A DNA stretch of 64,000 bases from Bondarzewia mesenterica (GCA_004802705.1 SGPL01000087.1:17962-81961), one strand, 5' to 3'. Positions 37,514 through 49,537 are shown, counted from the stretch's first letter. Notes: generated from the sequence alone by a model not told the origin. Program-made: numbers and translations.

Positions 37514-40043
37514 CTAGAAAACATACCGGAAACCGCTCCACAGGTCTCCCTTCTCCCTCCTCGCATCCTCGATGCTATCAAACGCACCATTCCGCTCCGC
37601 ATTCGCATGCTTATTGTCAACGCCCGCGATGGCTTCGTCCCGCTCGCCACGCTCGCGTCGCGCATTCTCGCGCCGGAGCAGGAGGAGGTACGCGAGCGAG
37701 CAGAGCCAGCCGATGGCAATGTAAGCGAGGATGATCCCGTGGCCTAAGCTGTACCAGGGTTTGTCCTGCGCGCGATACTGGCGAGAGAGGTGGTTCATTG
37801 TCAGAAAGATGTACATCCAATCCAGCATACGCACGACGTTCGACGTTACGGCACCGTTCAAGTTGCCGCTGGGTTGGATAGGAAGAGGTCAGTACAATTG
37901 GGGATGTGGACGCGGGCGGGTTCGCTCACAATCCGATTGCCATGCCGAGGACTGCGCTGCGTTTGTAGGAACCTTCCACGTTACTTGAAACCCATGCTCT
38001 ATAGCATGTAGCATAGTCAGCCAATTTCATCACGTTTCACGTTTCGTGTCAGCATGAATTTCCATTGCGGTGCGATGGCCTGGAAACTCACACTGAATTA
38101 GCTGCAATAGAAGGCAAGTTAGAGTGCTATGCCAACTGCAAAGTAGAGAGAGATACATACGAATCGTAGGATATATTGCGCTGAAGATCATACAGTCATC
38201 AACACAAATTGTGCGCTATAGAGGCTATATTGTCAACTCACGAGGCAGCGAGATAAATCGCAAAATACGAGAGTGATGGATTCCGAGATGCAATCAAGAT
38301 GATGTAACCGACCAAACCAATGCCAAAAAGTCCCCTGCAAATACACTGGGTATCAATAACATTCAAGGAAAGTAGCAGGAGAAATACAAACCCACAGGTT
38401 GATATACCCCCTCTTGTTCTTGAAGCGATCGCCTACGATGCCTATAACAAAGGTCATGAAGCAGGCCCACGCATATACGGGTACGGATAACAGGTTTGCA
38501 GCAGTCGCTCTGAAACCTAACTGTGAAATCATTCAATCTGACGCAAGGGAAGGTGAATGCTGACAAGATCTATCTACCTGGTTCAACACTGTCGGAGTAA
38601 ACAGAGAGAACGCGAATAAGGGGCCGTCGCTACGTATATGTTACTTTTCTATGGGTTGTTACGTCTAACAATGGGTCGCAGACTCACAATCCCATGTAGA
38701 TCCCCACTGCGATAGCGGATATCAGTCCCAACGCGTTGTCAGCAGGACCAAACACTCACTCGCTATGTAGGTCTTCCAATCAGTGAGGCATTGCCAAACG
38801 TATTTCATTTGAAACTTCTCGCCGCCCGCACTGAACTGCATATCGTCCTGCAGACGACGAACAATAAATACACCTAGCTCGTAAAATAAATAAATCATAA
38901 ATTCCTCACAGAGTGTAGGGTGAGCTGGCTTACGTTCAGGCTCAGTGAGAAATTTGGCGTTGTCCGGGAAGTCTTGAATGATCCAGAAAGACGCAGAAGC
39001 AGCTACGATCGTCGCAAGCCCTTCTAGTATGAAGATCCATGCCCAACCGGGCTTGCCTCCGATGCCGTCCATGTTCCTGATAGCGGCAGAGAGGAGACCG
39101 CCTATCGATCTCGATTCGGCATACAGTCAATCGGAAAAGGGACATAAAAACACACTGAATGCTCCAGCGATCGTGGCAGAAGTGAAGAACATCGCTATTT
39201 TCGTCCCGAGCTCGTTGCGCTTGTACCAACTGGATATGAGTAAGAGATGGTGGATGATTGGCTTGATTGATATAAAAATTTTGTGGGCGCATATACGTAC
39301 CATGACAAGTAGAAGACGATGCCAGGATAGAGGCCTGCTTCTGCCAGTCCTAAGACGAATCGTAAACCTGTACCGCGAGTGAGCACTCCTGAATACGAGC
39401 ATCATGCATGTATCCGCGTACCGATAAGACCACCATAGTTGTGCGCAACACCGTGCAGAGTCTTGACAAAAATCCTGAGGACAGTAGATACCAAACCACA
39501 ATTGAGACGTACCATTGCTATTCCCCATATGAATACAATAAAAGATAACCATCGTGACGGACGCAGAGATTTGAGAGCAAGATTGCTTGCAGGCTATGCA
39601 TGTATGCGCGTCTCGTGAGCGGAAAGTCGCGAAAGAACCCGGAACTGTTTATATGTACACACCTCGAACAAGGAATACGGGAAGAAGAAGATCGTCAAAG
39701 CAATCAGATACTGCTTGTCCGTTATATGCAGATCGGTTTCCATACGATAAAGCTACGTGCCCACGGTACATGGTGCACACTTAGCCTGCTTTCGCCAATC
39801 ATTGTATGACGACGAGTAGCTACGTACCCTCGCATTACCGATACTCCCTCGATCCAAAAAATTGAGGAAGTAAAGCAAAGCCAACCATGGAATCAACCGC
39901 AAGTCTATCTTCCGCATAAGTTTTCGCTCGTTTATTCCAGAAGTGTCGACTTCAGGGCGATAGACCCCGCTGGAGGCAGCAGGAGCAGCCCTTTCTTCGA
40001 CATGGAGGTCTCTCTTGAGTTCGTAGTCGGCTTCGTCAGACAT
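37514..40043 (-). CDS. MFS anion:cation symporter (allantoate/vitamin permease family)
   Basis: Twelve-span plasma-membrane symporter of the Dal5/Liz1/Tna1 family, which takes up organic anions such as allantoate, nicotinate, pantothenate or biotin; the substrate cannot be told from sequence. It starts MSDEADYELKRDLH. TM1 carries the family signature RKIDLRLIPWLALLYFLNFLDR and IGNAR. Later pieces: FVLGLAEAGLYPGIVFYLSW, RNELGTKIAMFFTSATIAGAF, GKPGWAWIFILEG (TM6), and LTEPER at the central loop. The second half follows with FSLFTPTVLNQLGF, DRFKNKRG, and a last span CSLAYLLLLRRENARRER. The C-terminus FRYVF matches the usual ending of this family. About a dozen introns, several exons under 100 nt. 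A charged tail between the last span and the end is rich in Arg/Glu. Confidence 0.85.
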
Positions 40044-40439
40044 GATCCAAACAGTAGGGTGAGGATATTCCGTGCGGACGAGTGACGGTCTGCATGGCGA
40101 CACTCATTATATTGCAGAATTCGAAACTTGTCACCGGCCGCAGTGAGATAAGATATGTGAAGAAGACTCAATTTGAAGCGCTCACGACTCGACTTATCAA
40201 TTTTCGAAGCTTCGAGCTCACTAGCTGGGAACACACCTCCCATATCTAGTTCGTATCTTCACTGATGATCGAGATGATCTATCTGAATGGCTGTTAATTC
40301 ATTTCAGCGCTTGACATGCTTGTTGGACAGTGCATTCAAATTCACTCACTATCCGGCCCTCCGGCCCTCAGGCCTCAGGTAACTTAAGGTAACTTACTGT
40401 AATAGTGTCGGGTAACATAACATCCTGCGACACGCTGAG

Positions 40440-41486
40440 GCTCGTGCGCATCTCATAACAGGACAATCGTGGACCGCGTCTGGCGATGCTGTCAACGACC
40501 ACATCGACGCCATCTGCCTCCATCTGCCCGTATTTTATCCATGAGTATCCTTGAATCGGCTAATAAAAACTCCTCGCCGCCCGCAATAATATATGAGTCC
40601 AGCATACGAGTCATTGACACGTCGGCGAGATGCTAGATACCGGTCTCTGCCTTGGCGGCATCGAGAGGACTCAAGAGCAGATCCCGAGAGTGCTTGCCAA
40701 ATTTCACGCCAGGCTTATGATGATGAACATGTCCATGACAAACGAGACGAGGAGAATGGCCCAAAGGCGGCAGGACAGATCATTGACAATGTTGCCTCGC
40801 CGTGGCGAGCGTGAGGTTGCCGCCAGCAGAAACATCCGCGAGGATGACATTTCTGGGAAGAAATTGTGCACAATATAAATGATACGTAGCGATGCAATTG
40901 AGTAAACCTGAGGGAAAGGGTTCATGTATTATGTGAACGGAGAAGCGGAGCACAAGTCGACAGCAAAAGTGAGCCTAGATGCCCTTGGTTAGGTTTGCAA
41001 TCACGTCTGAAGGGCGTGCACTTCCGATTCAAGGGAACTTAAATGACAGGGGCTAGACGATAGTTGGGAAAAACGCACATAGAACGCGCGGCCGTGCAGA
41101 TGCAGGATGGTCTTTTCGTCCGCCTGTGTGCCTGGTCGTTGAGGCCGCCCTGCATGCTCATGAGGCCGCCATTGAGTCATTGAACCCAGGTAACCTAAAG
41201 CTGCGCAATCTACTTCCAGATTCCACCTCAAAGGCAATCCCGTTGTTCTTTGAGACCGGAAAACTCGCGCACGCTGCGCAGAATGAGAAAACGCTGTAGA
41301 GACCATGGTGTGAGAGGCCGCCGAGAACAGGAGAGAAAGGATAGACTCCACAGAGATATTTTGACAAATAATGCAGCGAAGGCAACATTCAATCAGGCTG
41401 TGGTATGAGCGAGTACTAGAAAAAAAACCCCCATGGCAAATATTAGGTGGTTCGTCTTGGAGTGAGTCAATGGAGACGGAGACCAC
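40440..41486 (-). pseudogene. Decayed alpha/beta-hydrolase (steryl acetyl hydrolase / CE10-like)
   Basis: Minus-strand fragments appear in the correct family order but in different frames. N-terminal part: TTGLPLRWNLEVD, then DEKTILHLHGRAFYV (oxyanion HGGxF motif, changed to HGRAF; about 41,080-41,130). Middle: FPQVYSIASLRIIYIVHNFFP, then a one-base frame shift near 40,860 leads into NVILADVSAGGNLTLATARQ (nucleophile elbow GDSAGG, first Gly lost; 40,800-40,860). This is closed by a stop, after which LSCRLWAILLVSFVMDM continues in another frame. Near the C-terminus QMEADGVDVVVDSI resembles the strand before the catalytic His. Two oxyanion/nucleophile Gly changes, a frameshift and stops make an active enzyme unlikely. 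The order of motifs is seen; the family name is inference from motifs. Confidence 0.65.
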
Positions 41487-41506
41487 AGATGTCAGTCACA
41501 ATAAGA

Positions 41507-41538
41507 TGACGTCAGCGTGCTGACTGGGACTATATAAG
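41507..41538 (+). promoter_or_regulatory. Promoter with palindromic CRE and TATA box
   Basis: A perfect TGACGTCA (41,507-41,514), the binding site of CREB/ATF-type bZIP factors, lies 16 bp before TATATAAG (41,531-41,538). A pyrimidine-rich start region and a leader with its own short intron follow, pointing rightwards into the 42-codon ORF. The arrangement is a textbook strong, inducible fungal core promoter. Confidence 0.6.
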
Positions 41539-41661
41539 GCACGCGGCACCCAAAACGAACTTTATTCTTTACCGCGACTTTGAAGTTTTCAATTTTGAAC
41601 TTGGTCTCAACACAGTTGATATCTTGTGAGTACTCCTTTCCTTTTCTTTATTTCTCTTAGG

Positions 41662-41790
41662 ATGAGTTTTATTGCTGTGCACCAGACGGAGTGCTGTCGT
41701 ACTATGGCGACAACTTTGCCAGGCCCTCATTATACGCTAGAGGGCCCTGATTCTTCTTTCTCCTTCTCTGTTATCTGTGATGTTGACTGA
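41662..41790 (+). CDS. Possible microprotein gene, 42 residues, behind a CRE/TATA promoter
   Basis: ATG-initiated frame MSFIAVHQTECC, then RTMATTLPGPHYTLEGPD, then SSFSFSVICDVD and a stop. It lies 124 bp downstream of a TATA box. A plausible leader intron (gtgagt at 41,626 to ctcttag at 41,660, 35 nt) ends one base before the ATG. Three cysteines and no signal peptide, transmembrane or basic region are visible. No family recognised. A donor near the stop (gtgatg, to cttatag at about 41,814) would extend the frame another 35 or so codons, which I consider less likely. The transcript would converge on the aldehyde dehydrogenase gene and could instead be a regulatory RNA. Confidence 0.35.
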   Translation: MSFIAVHQTECCRTMATTLPGPHYTLEGPDSSFSFSVICDVD

Positions 41791-41976
41791 TAAAGTTATA
41801 CCTCCTACTTATAGTGATCAATCGATCAGGAACAGTGCCGCAAGCTCCCGTAGTCAAAACCGCTCATAGCTATTCTCTTATGGTGGGACGTTTGTTTCGA
41901 ATTTTTTTAATTCAGTACACTGGAACCACATTGTGATCTATCAATTCATCTTCTTTCGCATCCATCTTACCGTCGT

Positions 41977-44195
41977 TCATGCGGTTGTGATCTTCATATG
42001 AACCGATTTTGCGTGTGTGAGCTGGTCGTAACCTGCGCGCATCACCCCATGAGATGCAGATGAACCTTGAGGGTGCAACAGACGTACCAAATTTGCTAAG
42101 ACTGACACCACGGCCGCTGTTTTTGACACCAGTCCACGCCAGTGCCGGGTCTAAGAAATCACACCTACAGACAGGACTGTTCAGGAAGATTGACAATGGT
42201 GACGATGCGATGCAAAAGCGCACCGGTTGAGGAAGACAGTGCCTGTAGAGATCTCGTCGATCATCTTCAAGAACACCTCCTGCGACTCGGGGTTCTGGTC
42301 CGCGTTGGTCCAAATGGAAGCTGTCAGGCCGTATGGCGAGTCATTCATCAGGCGGATTGCTTCCTCATCAGAGGAAACCTGGCATGAAAAAGTGAGTAGT
42401 CCGTCTCTGGGATTAATTATGGAGACTCACCTTTTGAATTCCAACTACTGGACCAAATGTTTCTTCCTGCAAGACAAGCACCCTCAACAGCAGCCCACGA
42501 TTGATGAATGGCAGCGACATACCATCATGACCTCCATTGCTGGTACAAAAATAGATATCATCAGTCGATTGCTCGATGTTATTCTTTGTGCACTCACAAT
42601 GATTGACATCAACGAGCACCTGCGGGACAACGTATGCCGTGCCTGCGACGTTGCTTTTTCCTTTTTCAGCGTGAACTCACAGAAGTTTCACAGACACACA
42701 CTGACAATTTGGGCGTGGAAAAGACCTCTTCAGGGATGAGCGCCTTCGCCCCTGCTTTGACTGAATGACATTATGTGAGCCGGTAGGGTATATTTGCATT
42801 GGATATGACACTAACCAGCATCAGCAACTTGCTTGCGGATGCGCTCTGCGCTAGCCAGACTGACGACAGGCCCCAGGTTGGTCTCCGGATTAGTGGGATC
42901 ACCAAGCTTGTATTTCTGTGATAGCAGAATGCATTGTTGAGAATCGTAATGCATAGCAAATCGGGCAATATACCTTCACAATCTCTACGAATTTAGGGAC
43001 AAAGGTGTCGTATACGGATTCATGGACATAGATCCGCTGCATGATCAGATCAGACGAGTTCCCGCTATTTGGTCTGTAAAACATACCTCCACTGAGCAGC
43101 AACTTTGACCAGAGTTGAAGAATGCACCTTGAAGGACGTCAGAAGAGTTCATTCTTGTTTGGCCGAGTATCACTTACCGTCCACCAACTCAGCCACGGTA
43201 TATTCAAGATCAGCATCTGCTCTGACATACGCCGGATCCTTTCCACCGAGCTGGTATCGCACATAAGCGTCAGCTCACTATTCTGATGCCGGCAGCCATG
43301 GAAAATTCACCTCAAGTGCGACCCCTTTGAAGCCTGCAGCATCCACTGCAGCTTTCTCCACAGCCTGTCCACCAACGACACTCCCGGTGAACGAAACGAA
43401 GTCAACTAGTGGATGCTGAATGGCATGCGACACGAGTTCGGGCGACAGGTGCAGCACTTGTATGACATCGTCGGGTACTCCCGCACGTGTAAGTGCGAGA
43501 GCGAACCGCTCCGCCGTCAGGGGGGTTTGCGGGGATGGTTTCAAAAGTATAGCGTTGCCCGCGATGATCGCAGGCAAGACTGAGTTGACGGAAGTGAGAT
43601 ACGGGAAGCTGGGTCGTCAGAGTCAGTCACATAATTCCGATCGGCAGGATAGCGTGGAGGTGACACAGCTTACTTCCATGGTGCGATGACAAGCACGACG
43701 CCGTGAGGTGCCCGGCGGATAAATCGTCGGAAACCCGGCTTGTCAGTGTCCTTTAGCTGGACATCTGAAAGAGATGATTCGGCGATCGATAGCATATATT
43801 TTGCGCGTTCAAGGAAGCCGCGTATTTCTCCAGGAGACTGAGATACGGGCCTTCACGGACAATGAAGCCATGCACAGAACGATGCACTTGGGGGGAGGCT
43901 TACCGTCCCATCTGCATAGTCAACTCGAGGGGAATCTCATCGCTCATCTTTTGAAACTCATCCTGAGACACAAAGTTCAGGTTCCGGCACCGATATCACG
44001 CAAATTTACCCAACGCACCATGAATCTCGTTGCAATGGCGATGCGCTGCTTCAGCGGGACATGGCTCCATGCTTTTTGAGCCTCAGATACTCGGACAATG
44101 ACACTGTCCAGCTCATTCTTGGACGGATAATGCCTGGTGACAAGAGGTTGCTGGTTGTGTGGGACGATAGTTGTCTGTGAAGTCGGAGAGGACAT
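41977..44195 (-). CDS. NAD(P)-dependent aldehyde dehydrogenase
   Basis: Oxidises an aldehyde to the acid; substrate unknown. Conserved ALDH blocks in order: APWKFPYLTSVNSVLPAIIAGN (from two exons), LLKPSPQTPLTAERF, VDFVSFTGSVVGGQ, the general-base Glu in GVALELGGKDPAYVRADADL, the catalytic Cys in AFFNSGQSCCSVERIYVHE, FGPVVGI, and the C-terminal LAWTGVKNSGRGVSLSKFGYDQLT with SVHMKITTA. Start at MSSPTSQTTIVPHNQQP. About 12 exons. The C-terminal segment CDFLDPALAWTGVK places it with fungal ALDHs of the phenylacetaldehyde/Msc7-like kind, without a membrane anchor that I can see. A separate 115-codon frame overlaps its 5' end. Confidence 0.88.
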
Positions 44196-45261
44196 GGCGG
44201 TCAGCAGGAAAGCCTGGAATGGGCGGACTGCCAATGCTTTTGAGGAAGTCGATTATCTTATCTCCCTTGATTAACACACGCCGTATCTTATCTCGAGAGG
44301 CATTGATATTGAGATTTAGATCTGGTGACTCGACTTGCAGCGAACAGTGGAAGACAGTGGAGACAAAATATCGGCTATCATCAGTTACAAGTCGTAGGGA
44401 AAGCAAAGCTCCAGTACCATCGATAGCAGGAATTACAGCCCGCCATATTTGTTTTCTCATCTTTCAAACTCGAACTCGGGGCGGAGTCCTGACCTCACAA
44501 AGACCAGGAACATGGCGTGAGAGGTAAAGCCCCCGCAAGTTTGCCAATGGTGAGTACTGATTAATTGATTACTGATTAAATGTTTGAACAAGCAGCCTGA
44601 TAGAAAATATGCAAACTACAGTCAGACCTCTAAGCCGAAAATAATGCCCGCCGAATTACATTTGTCCAGGAATAAAGTTTCTGTGCATATTAAGCATTGG
44701 TTGCGTCCAGCGCACGCTCGACGAAAAATAACGAAGACTCAATGAACGGCACAGTCAAGGGAAATGCGACGCGTGACACGCAGTTTTGACGTCTGGCATT
44801 GACAGACATTGGCGTACAGCAGCTGTCAGCATACTTGTATATGTGAACGGAAAGCAGCAGAACACTACACATCGGTAGATTATCGCATGGTGGGTCATCA
44901 GACTGTATGCCGTGAGCCTCTGGGACCGCTTTGAATGATATTGACCTTGCTTCCTTGAAGTACAATCTATGTACGTCGCATCAATGAGTATTCATGTCCT
45001 CCGGATGAAGGGTGTGGACCTGTACGGATCATCTAGTACAGGCTTGATATAAAGCCTTCAGCATCTATGAGAAGGCTTCGATGTGGGACAACTGTGAGCT
45101 ATCGGCGGCATAGTAAGAGTAACCCGTTAGTTTTTTTACACGTCAAAAAACGCGAAACACATACGTGCACAATTTCTCGGGCATTTTCGGCTATGGCCTT
45201 GACAGGAGAGTGAAGGGCAAGGACATCCGGGGTTCGTAAGAATCATGCAAGCATGAATGCT
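44196..45261. other. Intergenic region between ALDH and UreD, with an upstream overlapping ORF
   Basis: About 1.07 kb. The first part is the ALDH promoter and leader. A minus-strand, ATG-initiated 115-codon frame (44,113-44,460, beginning MRKQIWRAVIPAIDG) overlaps the ALDH start in another frame; it could be an upstream ORF. The rest shows nothing except AT-rich sequence and the UreD 3' UTR. Confidence 0.4.
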
Positions 45262-46246
45262 TCACACGAATGCCTTCCGATACACGTCCACTCCAACGAT
45301 CCTCTCCAGACCTTGAAGAGCGTCCCGAAGCCAGTTCTTCACGTCCTCCGTCTCCTTCCCTGCTACCCTAACGATACGACCCATATCTCCAGATATTGGA
45401 CTGAGAGACCACAGAAGATATGGCGGCGCCCGGTGTTTATAAATAGAGATGTCGCGATACTTCACGTCGAGCGATCTGACAATTTCCTCCACTGAAGGGC
45501 CATAGATGATGAGGGTGGCGTAGCACGAATAGGGCGCGAGTCTGTCCGCGAGCACGCGGCGAGGTAAAGGGCTGACATTGACAGGCTCGTCCTCCAACAG
45601 CATTGCATCCCTCGCGATGCGCTTTCCGTCGATGAACACCTCGTTGATGCTGACATACCTCGAGAACGCCCATTCTTCACCTAACGAGCGACGCCCCGAC
45701 GTGATCCAGTCAAGCAATACAGCAGAAGCGCGCCCGGTCAGGTGAAAAGTTTGCATCTGGTGGTACGAAGCTGAGCGGAAGCAAGTGACGGGGTCCGGCA
45801 AGAGGACCAGCGTGCCGGTATCTGCGATGTGAACATCCATACTCTGTGTAGTCGTCTGGGGCCCCTCAGCCAATACATACCGCGGCCGAACGGAAGCCCT
45901 GTATCCCGGACGTGTCTTGAACACTTTTGTGGATCCCTGCAATCCACCCGATTTAGAAACCAACTGTGACGGCAATCGAAGTCATTACCTGAGAGAGCAG
46001 CATGAGAGTCGTACCAGCTCCAACGTCCACCGACAACGCGACGCTGTCCCCACTAACAAGTCCCCCTCCATATGTGAGCATAAAAGCTACGGCGACGCCA
46101 TCTTGGGCTATTCGAGGAGACAGCAACTTGAGAGGATATACGCAGGACAGTTCTGCGAATATGACCTCAGCCCCGTGGACTCGTAGGACAATTCTTCCGC
46201 TGCCTGCTTCGCGAGTGAGTGAGTGAGCAGCGACGGTGGAGTTCAT
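45262..46246 (-). CDS. ureD: Urease accessory protein UreD
   Basis: Scaffold protein that binds apo-urease and, with UreF and UreG, delivers nickel into the active site; cytosolic. 310 residues in two exons (46246-45989 and 45936-45262). Family blocks: LKLLSPRIAQDGVAVAFMLT, YGGGLVSGDSVALSVDVGAG, LMLLSQGSTKVFK, LVLLPDPVTCFRSASYHQ, and LDWITSGRRSLGEEWAFSRY. The C-terminal half has RDAMLLEDEP and VVRVAGKETEDVKNWLRDAL-like sequence. Start at MNSTVAAHSLTREAGSG. The frame continues upstream but has only a non-ATG codon. No urease, UreF or UreG gene is nearby. Confidence 0.93.
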
Positions 46247-46779
46247 ATACGCTGGTAGACTAGTACGAAGCAGGGATTTCGTACTGCAATCGCCGAAGCC
46301 ACTGCTGATGATCAACTTGAGACTTGACGAACCTGCGCACGGAGATAAGATTGCAGTGTCCCAGGAACTACTTTTATGTAAATAGGTTTGTGCTTGACGA
46401 CTAAGTTGAATACAATATTAGTGCTGGTGAAACATGAAGGTGTCTGCAAACTGCTACAGGAAGATCGAGTCAAACTTATGTATTCATGCGTTTCCATATG
46501 ATCTTGAGACATACATAACGAGTAAGGAGAGGTAAGGACATTGAGAAGTAAGCAAAAGTAAATGCATGGAACACAAAGCAGGGGAGATAAGGGGCACAAT
46601 AGGAATAATGGAGGGGATACTTATGGTCAAGAAAACGTCGAAACATCCTGTCTTCCATGATCAAAAGAAAAAGAGAATTTACCAGAAGTCAAAGAATTTA
46701 AACGCAATAGAGTAATAGTCATCATGAGAATCCAGACAATACGTCACTATGCAGGAGAGGATAGAAACAAAAAAAAAAA
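46247..46779. other. Intergenic region between UreD and BYR4
   Basis: Contains the UreD promoter and BYR4 3' UTR, including an A-run at about 46,770-46,779 right after the BYR4 stop codon. No gene recognised. Confidence 0.4.
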
Positions 46780-49537
46780 TCAATAATTGCCCGTTGCGAG
46801 CGCGCGGATGTCAAAGAGGTACCGGCGGTCGGTATCAGCAAACACGTCGTCTTGTTTCGAGTTCCAGCCCATCATTTCTGCACGATGGCGCTCTTCCGCC
46901 TGACTGCACTTGTCCAAGAATGAATCGTCTACATCGCACACGAATGATGCGCGGGATCCCCGATCGCTACCAGACTCGGATGGACTTCGTGTGTGGCTCC
47001 TGCTTCGCGTACTCCGCGTTGGACTAGGCTGTCCCGGACGACTCGCGGCTGCACTCCTGCTGGTGTCAGACGGACCCGATGCGATGTTGGAAGAATCATG
47101 CTGTTGGCCAGCGCGGATCGTTCCCCCATTGGCCTCCCAGCAATCTCCATCTTCTTCGTCGTCTGCCAAGTCAGCGAAAACGTCCGGTTCGTCTTCCTCA
47201 GGGGAAAGTGTTGATATCCAACACATGCGTGTTGGATCAAAAATCATATTGCCCACTCGCCGCGCACCCGAGGCAAATGAACCTACTGGGGAGCCGACCG
47301 AGGAACCCGTAAGATGTGTAATTAGAGCGGGTCGTGTTGACGTGCCCATGGCAGTGTCAAAGTCCCTCAGCGCCTGGTCGTTGCCCTCCCATCGAAGAGT
47401 CTGCGGATTCCATTTCATCTCACCAACAACTAGAATCAGTCAGTCAGTCAGATCCTCAGAACTGTAAATATAAACAACGTGCCTTTCGGAGCCGCAGAAC
47501 CGTTCAGGTTCCGAATTAATGTTGGTTTTCGTCTAGTCTGATTTTGAGGTGAAACAACAACTTTCTTTCGCCTGGAAGACGCAGAGTCATGGCTGGAAGC
47601 CTTCGGAGGAAACTCAATCCGCCCAATTCGCTTCAAAGTCCTAGTATTTGAGTCGGTTGCCGCCTTCGCAACTTCTATAAAATTTATTAGCGGAATCCTT
47701 AATGAAAGAAGTGCGTGGACGACGTACCCGAACCACTGCTCGAACCATCACGAAGAGCCCTTTTTCGCAAAGTCCCCTTACCCCAGTCTTTATTTTCGTC
47801 TCCCTTCGAGGGATACATTGCACCAGGCACGCGGTTTCCATAGCCTTTGGGCTGAACTCTGAAGCGGCTCTCCTTATCACGGTCAGTCGGGAGATCGTCG
47901 AATCCGTCTAGCTCCGTGCCGTCCCCATATGTCCGCTGTCGCTTAGGCTTGCGCAAGACTTTCGGACCCGAGTTGGACAAGCCTGTACCAGCAGCCAAAC
48001 GAGAACGAAACGATGAGGCGGACGGTGGGCGCATGGGGGATCTTGGACGGGACTGAAGGGTAGAGGGTGATGAAGGAAATACATTCGATATGAGCGGCCT
48101 CACCTTGAGGCGGGAGGATGATGTGGGCATCGTCAAACGGAGAGCAGCCTGGTTACCATTAGGAGTAGAAGGGCGTGTAGGAGGGACATTGTATTGCTCC
48201 AAGCCATGCATGCGGCTCGTCGAACTCGTGTGAGTAGATTTCGCACGAGAGGCAGCAGTTGGAGCGTCGTAGCGTGATGCATTGCTGGGCGTGTTAACTT
48301 TAGAGATCGACCCAGAGCCTGACGCTTGAGTTTGATTCGACCCCATAAGCGCACCCATTGATGCTTTACGTGAGAGCCCTCGCTGGGTTGATGGTGGAGT
48401 GGGAGGTTTAAGGCCAGTATGAGACTTCTGCCCACGAAGACTGCTGGATTTTGCCGCGTAAAAAGAAGAGCTGGACGGAGCAGGAGCGGAGAGGAGAGCC
48501 TGATAGGATTGAGAACGCGTGGGAGCGGCACGTGGAGGCGGTGAAGGAGACACCTTGATCTTTTGCAGTTGGCGAACGGACGACGGAGGTGGATTAATGG
48601 GAGATTTACCGCGATCGGCGTTGACCCTTGACGGAGGCCTAACGGAAAGGGGCCGAGCTGGCATGCTGTTGCTACGAGCTCCGGAAGTAGACCGGGGCTT
48701 CGGCTGTTTGTCCAGGGACTTTTGCAAAAGTCTGCTAGGGCTGAAGTCAGCGTCGTCGTCGATGACAAGACCACTCTCAAAATTGTCTTCGGGATCGTTA
48801 CTTGCAATCTTGATGCCCTCGTCGGCAAAGGGCGCCCTCTTCTTCTTTTCCAGTAATTTGGCAAGATGCCTTCCACCAGAACCTGAGTCAAAAAGGCCTG
48901 ACGGAATAATAAGGCCCTCCAGATCGCCGTCATCCTCCTCTTCCTCTTCTTCAGTTTCGGGTAACGAGGCGGAAGTCGAGTTGGACGATGAGGGGGAAGC
49001 GTCAGCAAAGCCGAAAGTTGAGTAGGCATCCGAAGATTGAGATGAAGAAGTCTGATCCTTTTCGCCCCACTCGAGCGAGTTCTTCGAGTATTGATGATGG
49101 AGACCAAGGGGTTTCAGGGAGAGCTGAGTCAGATCGGAGGGTAGTGCGAAGGCGTCCTCGAAATCGTCATCTATGGGCGTAGGGGAGGGGCTAAGGTCGG
49201 TCTCCGGTTTAGGAAGGGCAGTGACCTTGATAGTAGAGAAACCCTCCTCGTCGTCTTCGTCGTCTTCGCCAGTGGAGGGCAGAGGCGGACGTATTGTGAT
49301 CATCTGTGATACTCCCTTGACCGACGATTCGGACCTTGCAGCTGTGCCCGCAGCGGCAGTGTGCGCCCTTGCTCCGCCAGTCTTCCCAAGCCGCATATCA
49401 ACGTCCCAGTCCTCGTCGTCATCCTTGTCAGATTCGGCATCGGACGCATGGAGCGGCTCGCCGTCGGGAAGATCAAAGTCTGCGTCGGGCCATTCCTCCT
49501 GCGAGAGAGTGATGGTGGGTGCGGGAATGGTGGTCAT
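46780..49537 (-). CDS. byr4: BYR4/BFA1 subunit of the two-component GAP for septation
   Basis: Spindle-pole-body scaffold that, with Cdc16/Bub2, forms the GTPase-activating complex for Spg1/Tem1 and restrains mitotic exit and septation. Long first exon (from MTTIPAPTITLSQEEWPDADFD), acidic and then Ser/Pro/Arg-rich and disordered for about 500 residues. Conserved elements: DGFDDLPTDRDKESRF, then across short introns TLKRIGRIEFPP, RRKPTLIRNLNGSAAPK, VVGEMKWNPQTLRWEGND and LRDFDTA. The C-terminal exon has GNMIFDPTRMCWISTLSPEEDEPDVF and EERHRAEMMGW, the signature of the family. The overall length of about 880 residues is typical. A 12-G run lies in its 5' flank. The assignment is clear. Confidence 0.9.

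Noticed and set aside
41662..41790. 42-residue ORF as a mating pheromone precursor
   Set aside because: Size fits, but the C-terminus CDVD is not a CaaX prenylation box, no Glu-Arg type processing site is seen, and there is no pheromone receptor or homeodomain gene nearby.
37514..46246. MFS transporter, hydrolase relic, ALDH and UreD as a catabolic gene cluster
   Set aside because: Orientations and the lack of shared promoters or related substrates give no support beyond proximity; UreD has no urease or other urease accessory gene nearby.
48519..49025. 168-codon plus-strand frame inside BYR4
   Set aside because: Antisense of a Ser/Asp-rich low-complexity exon, which by codon structure gives long open reverse frames.
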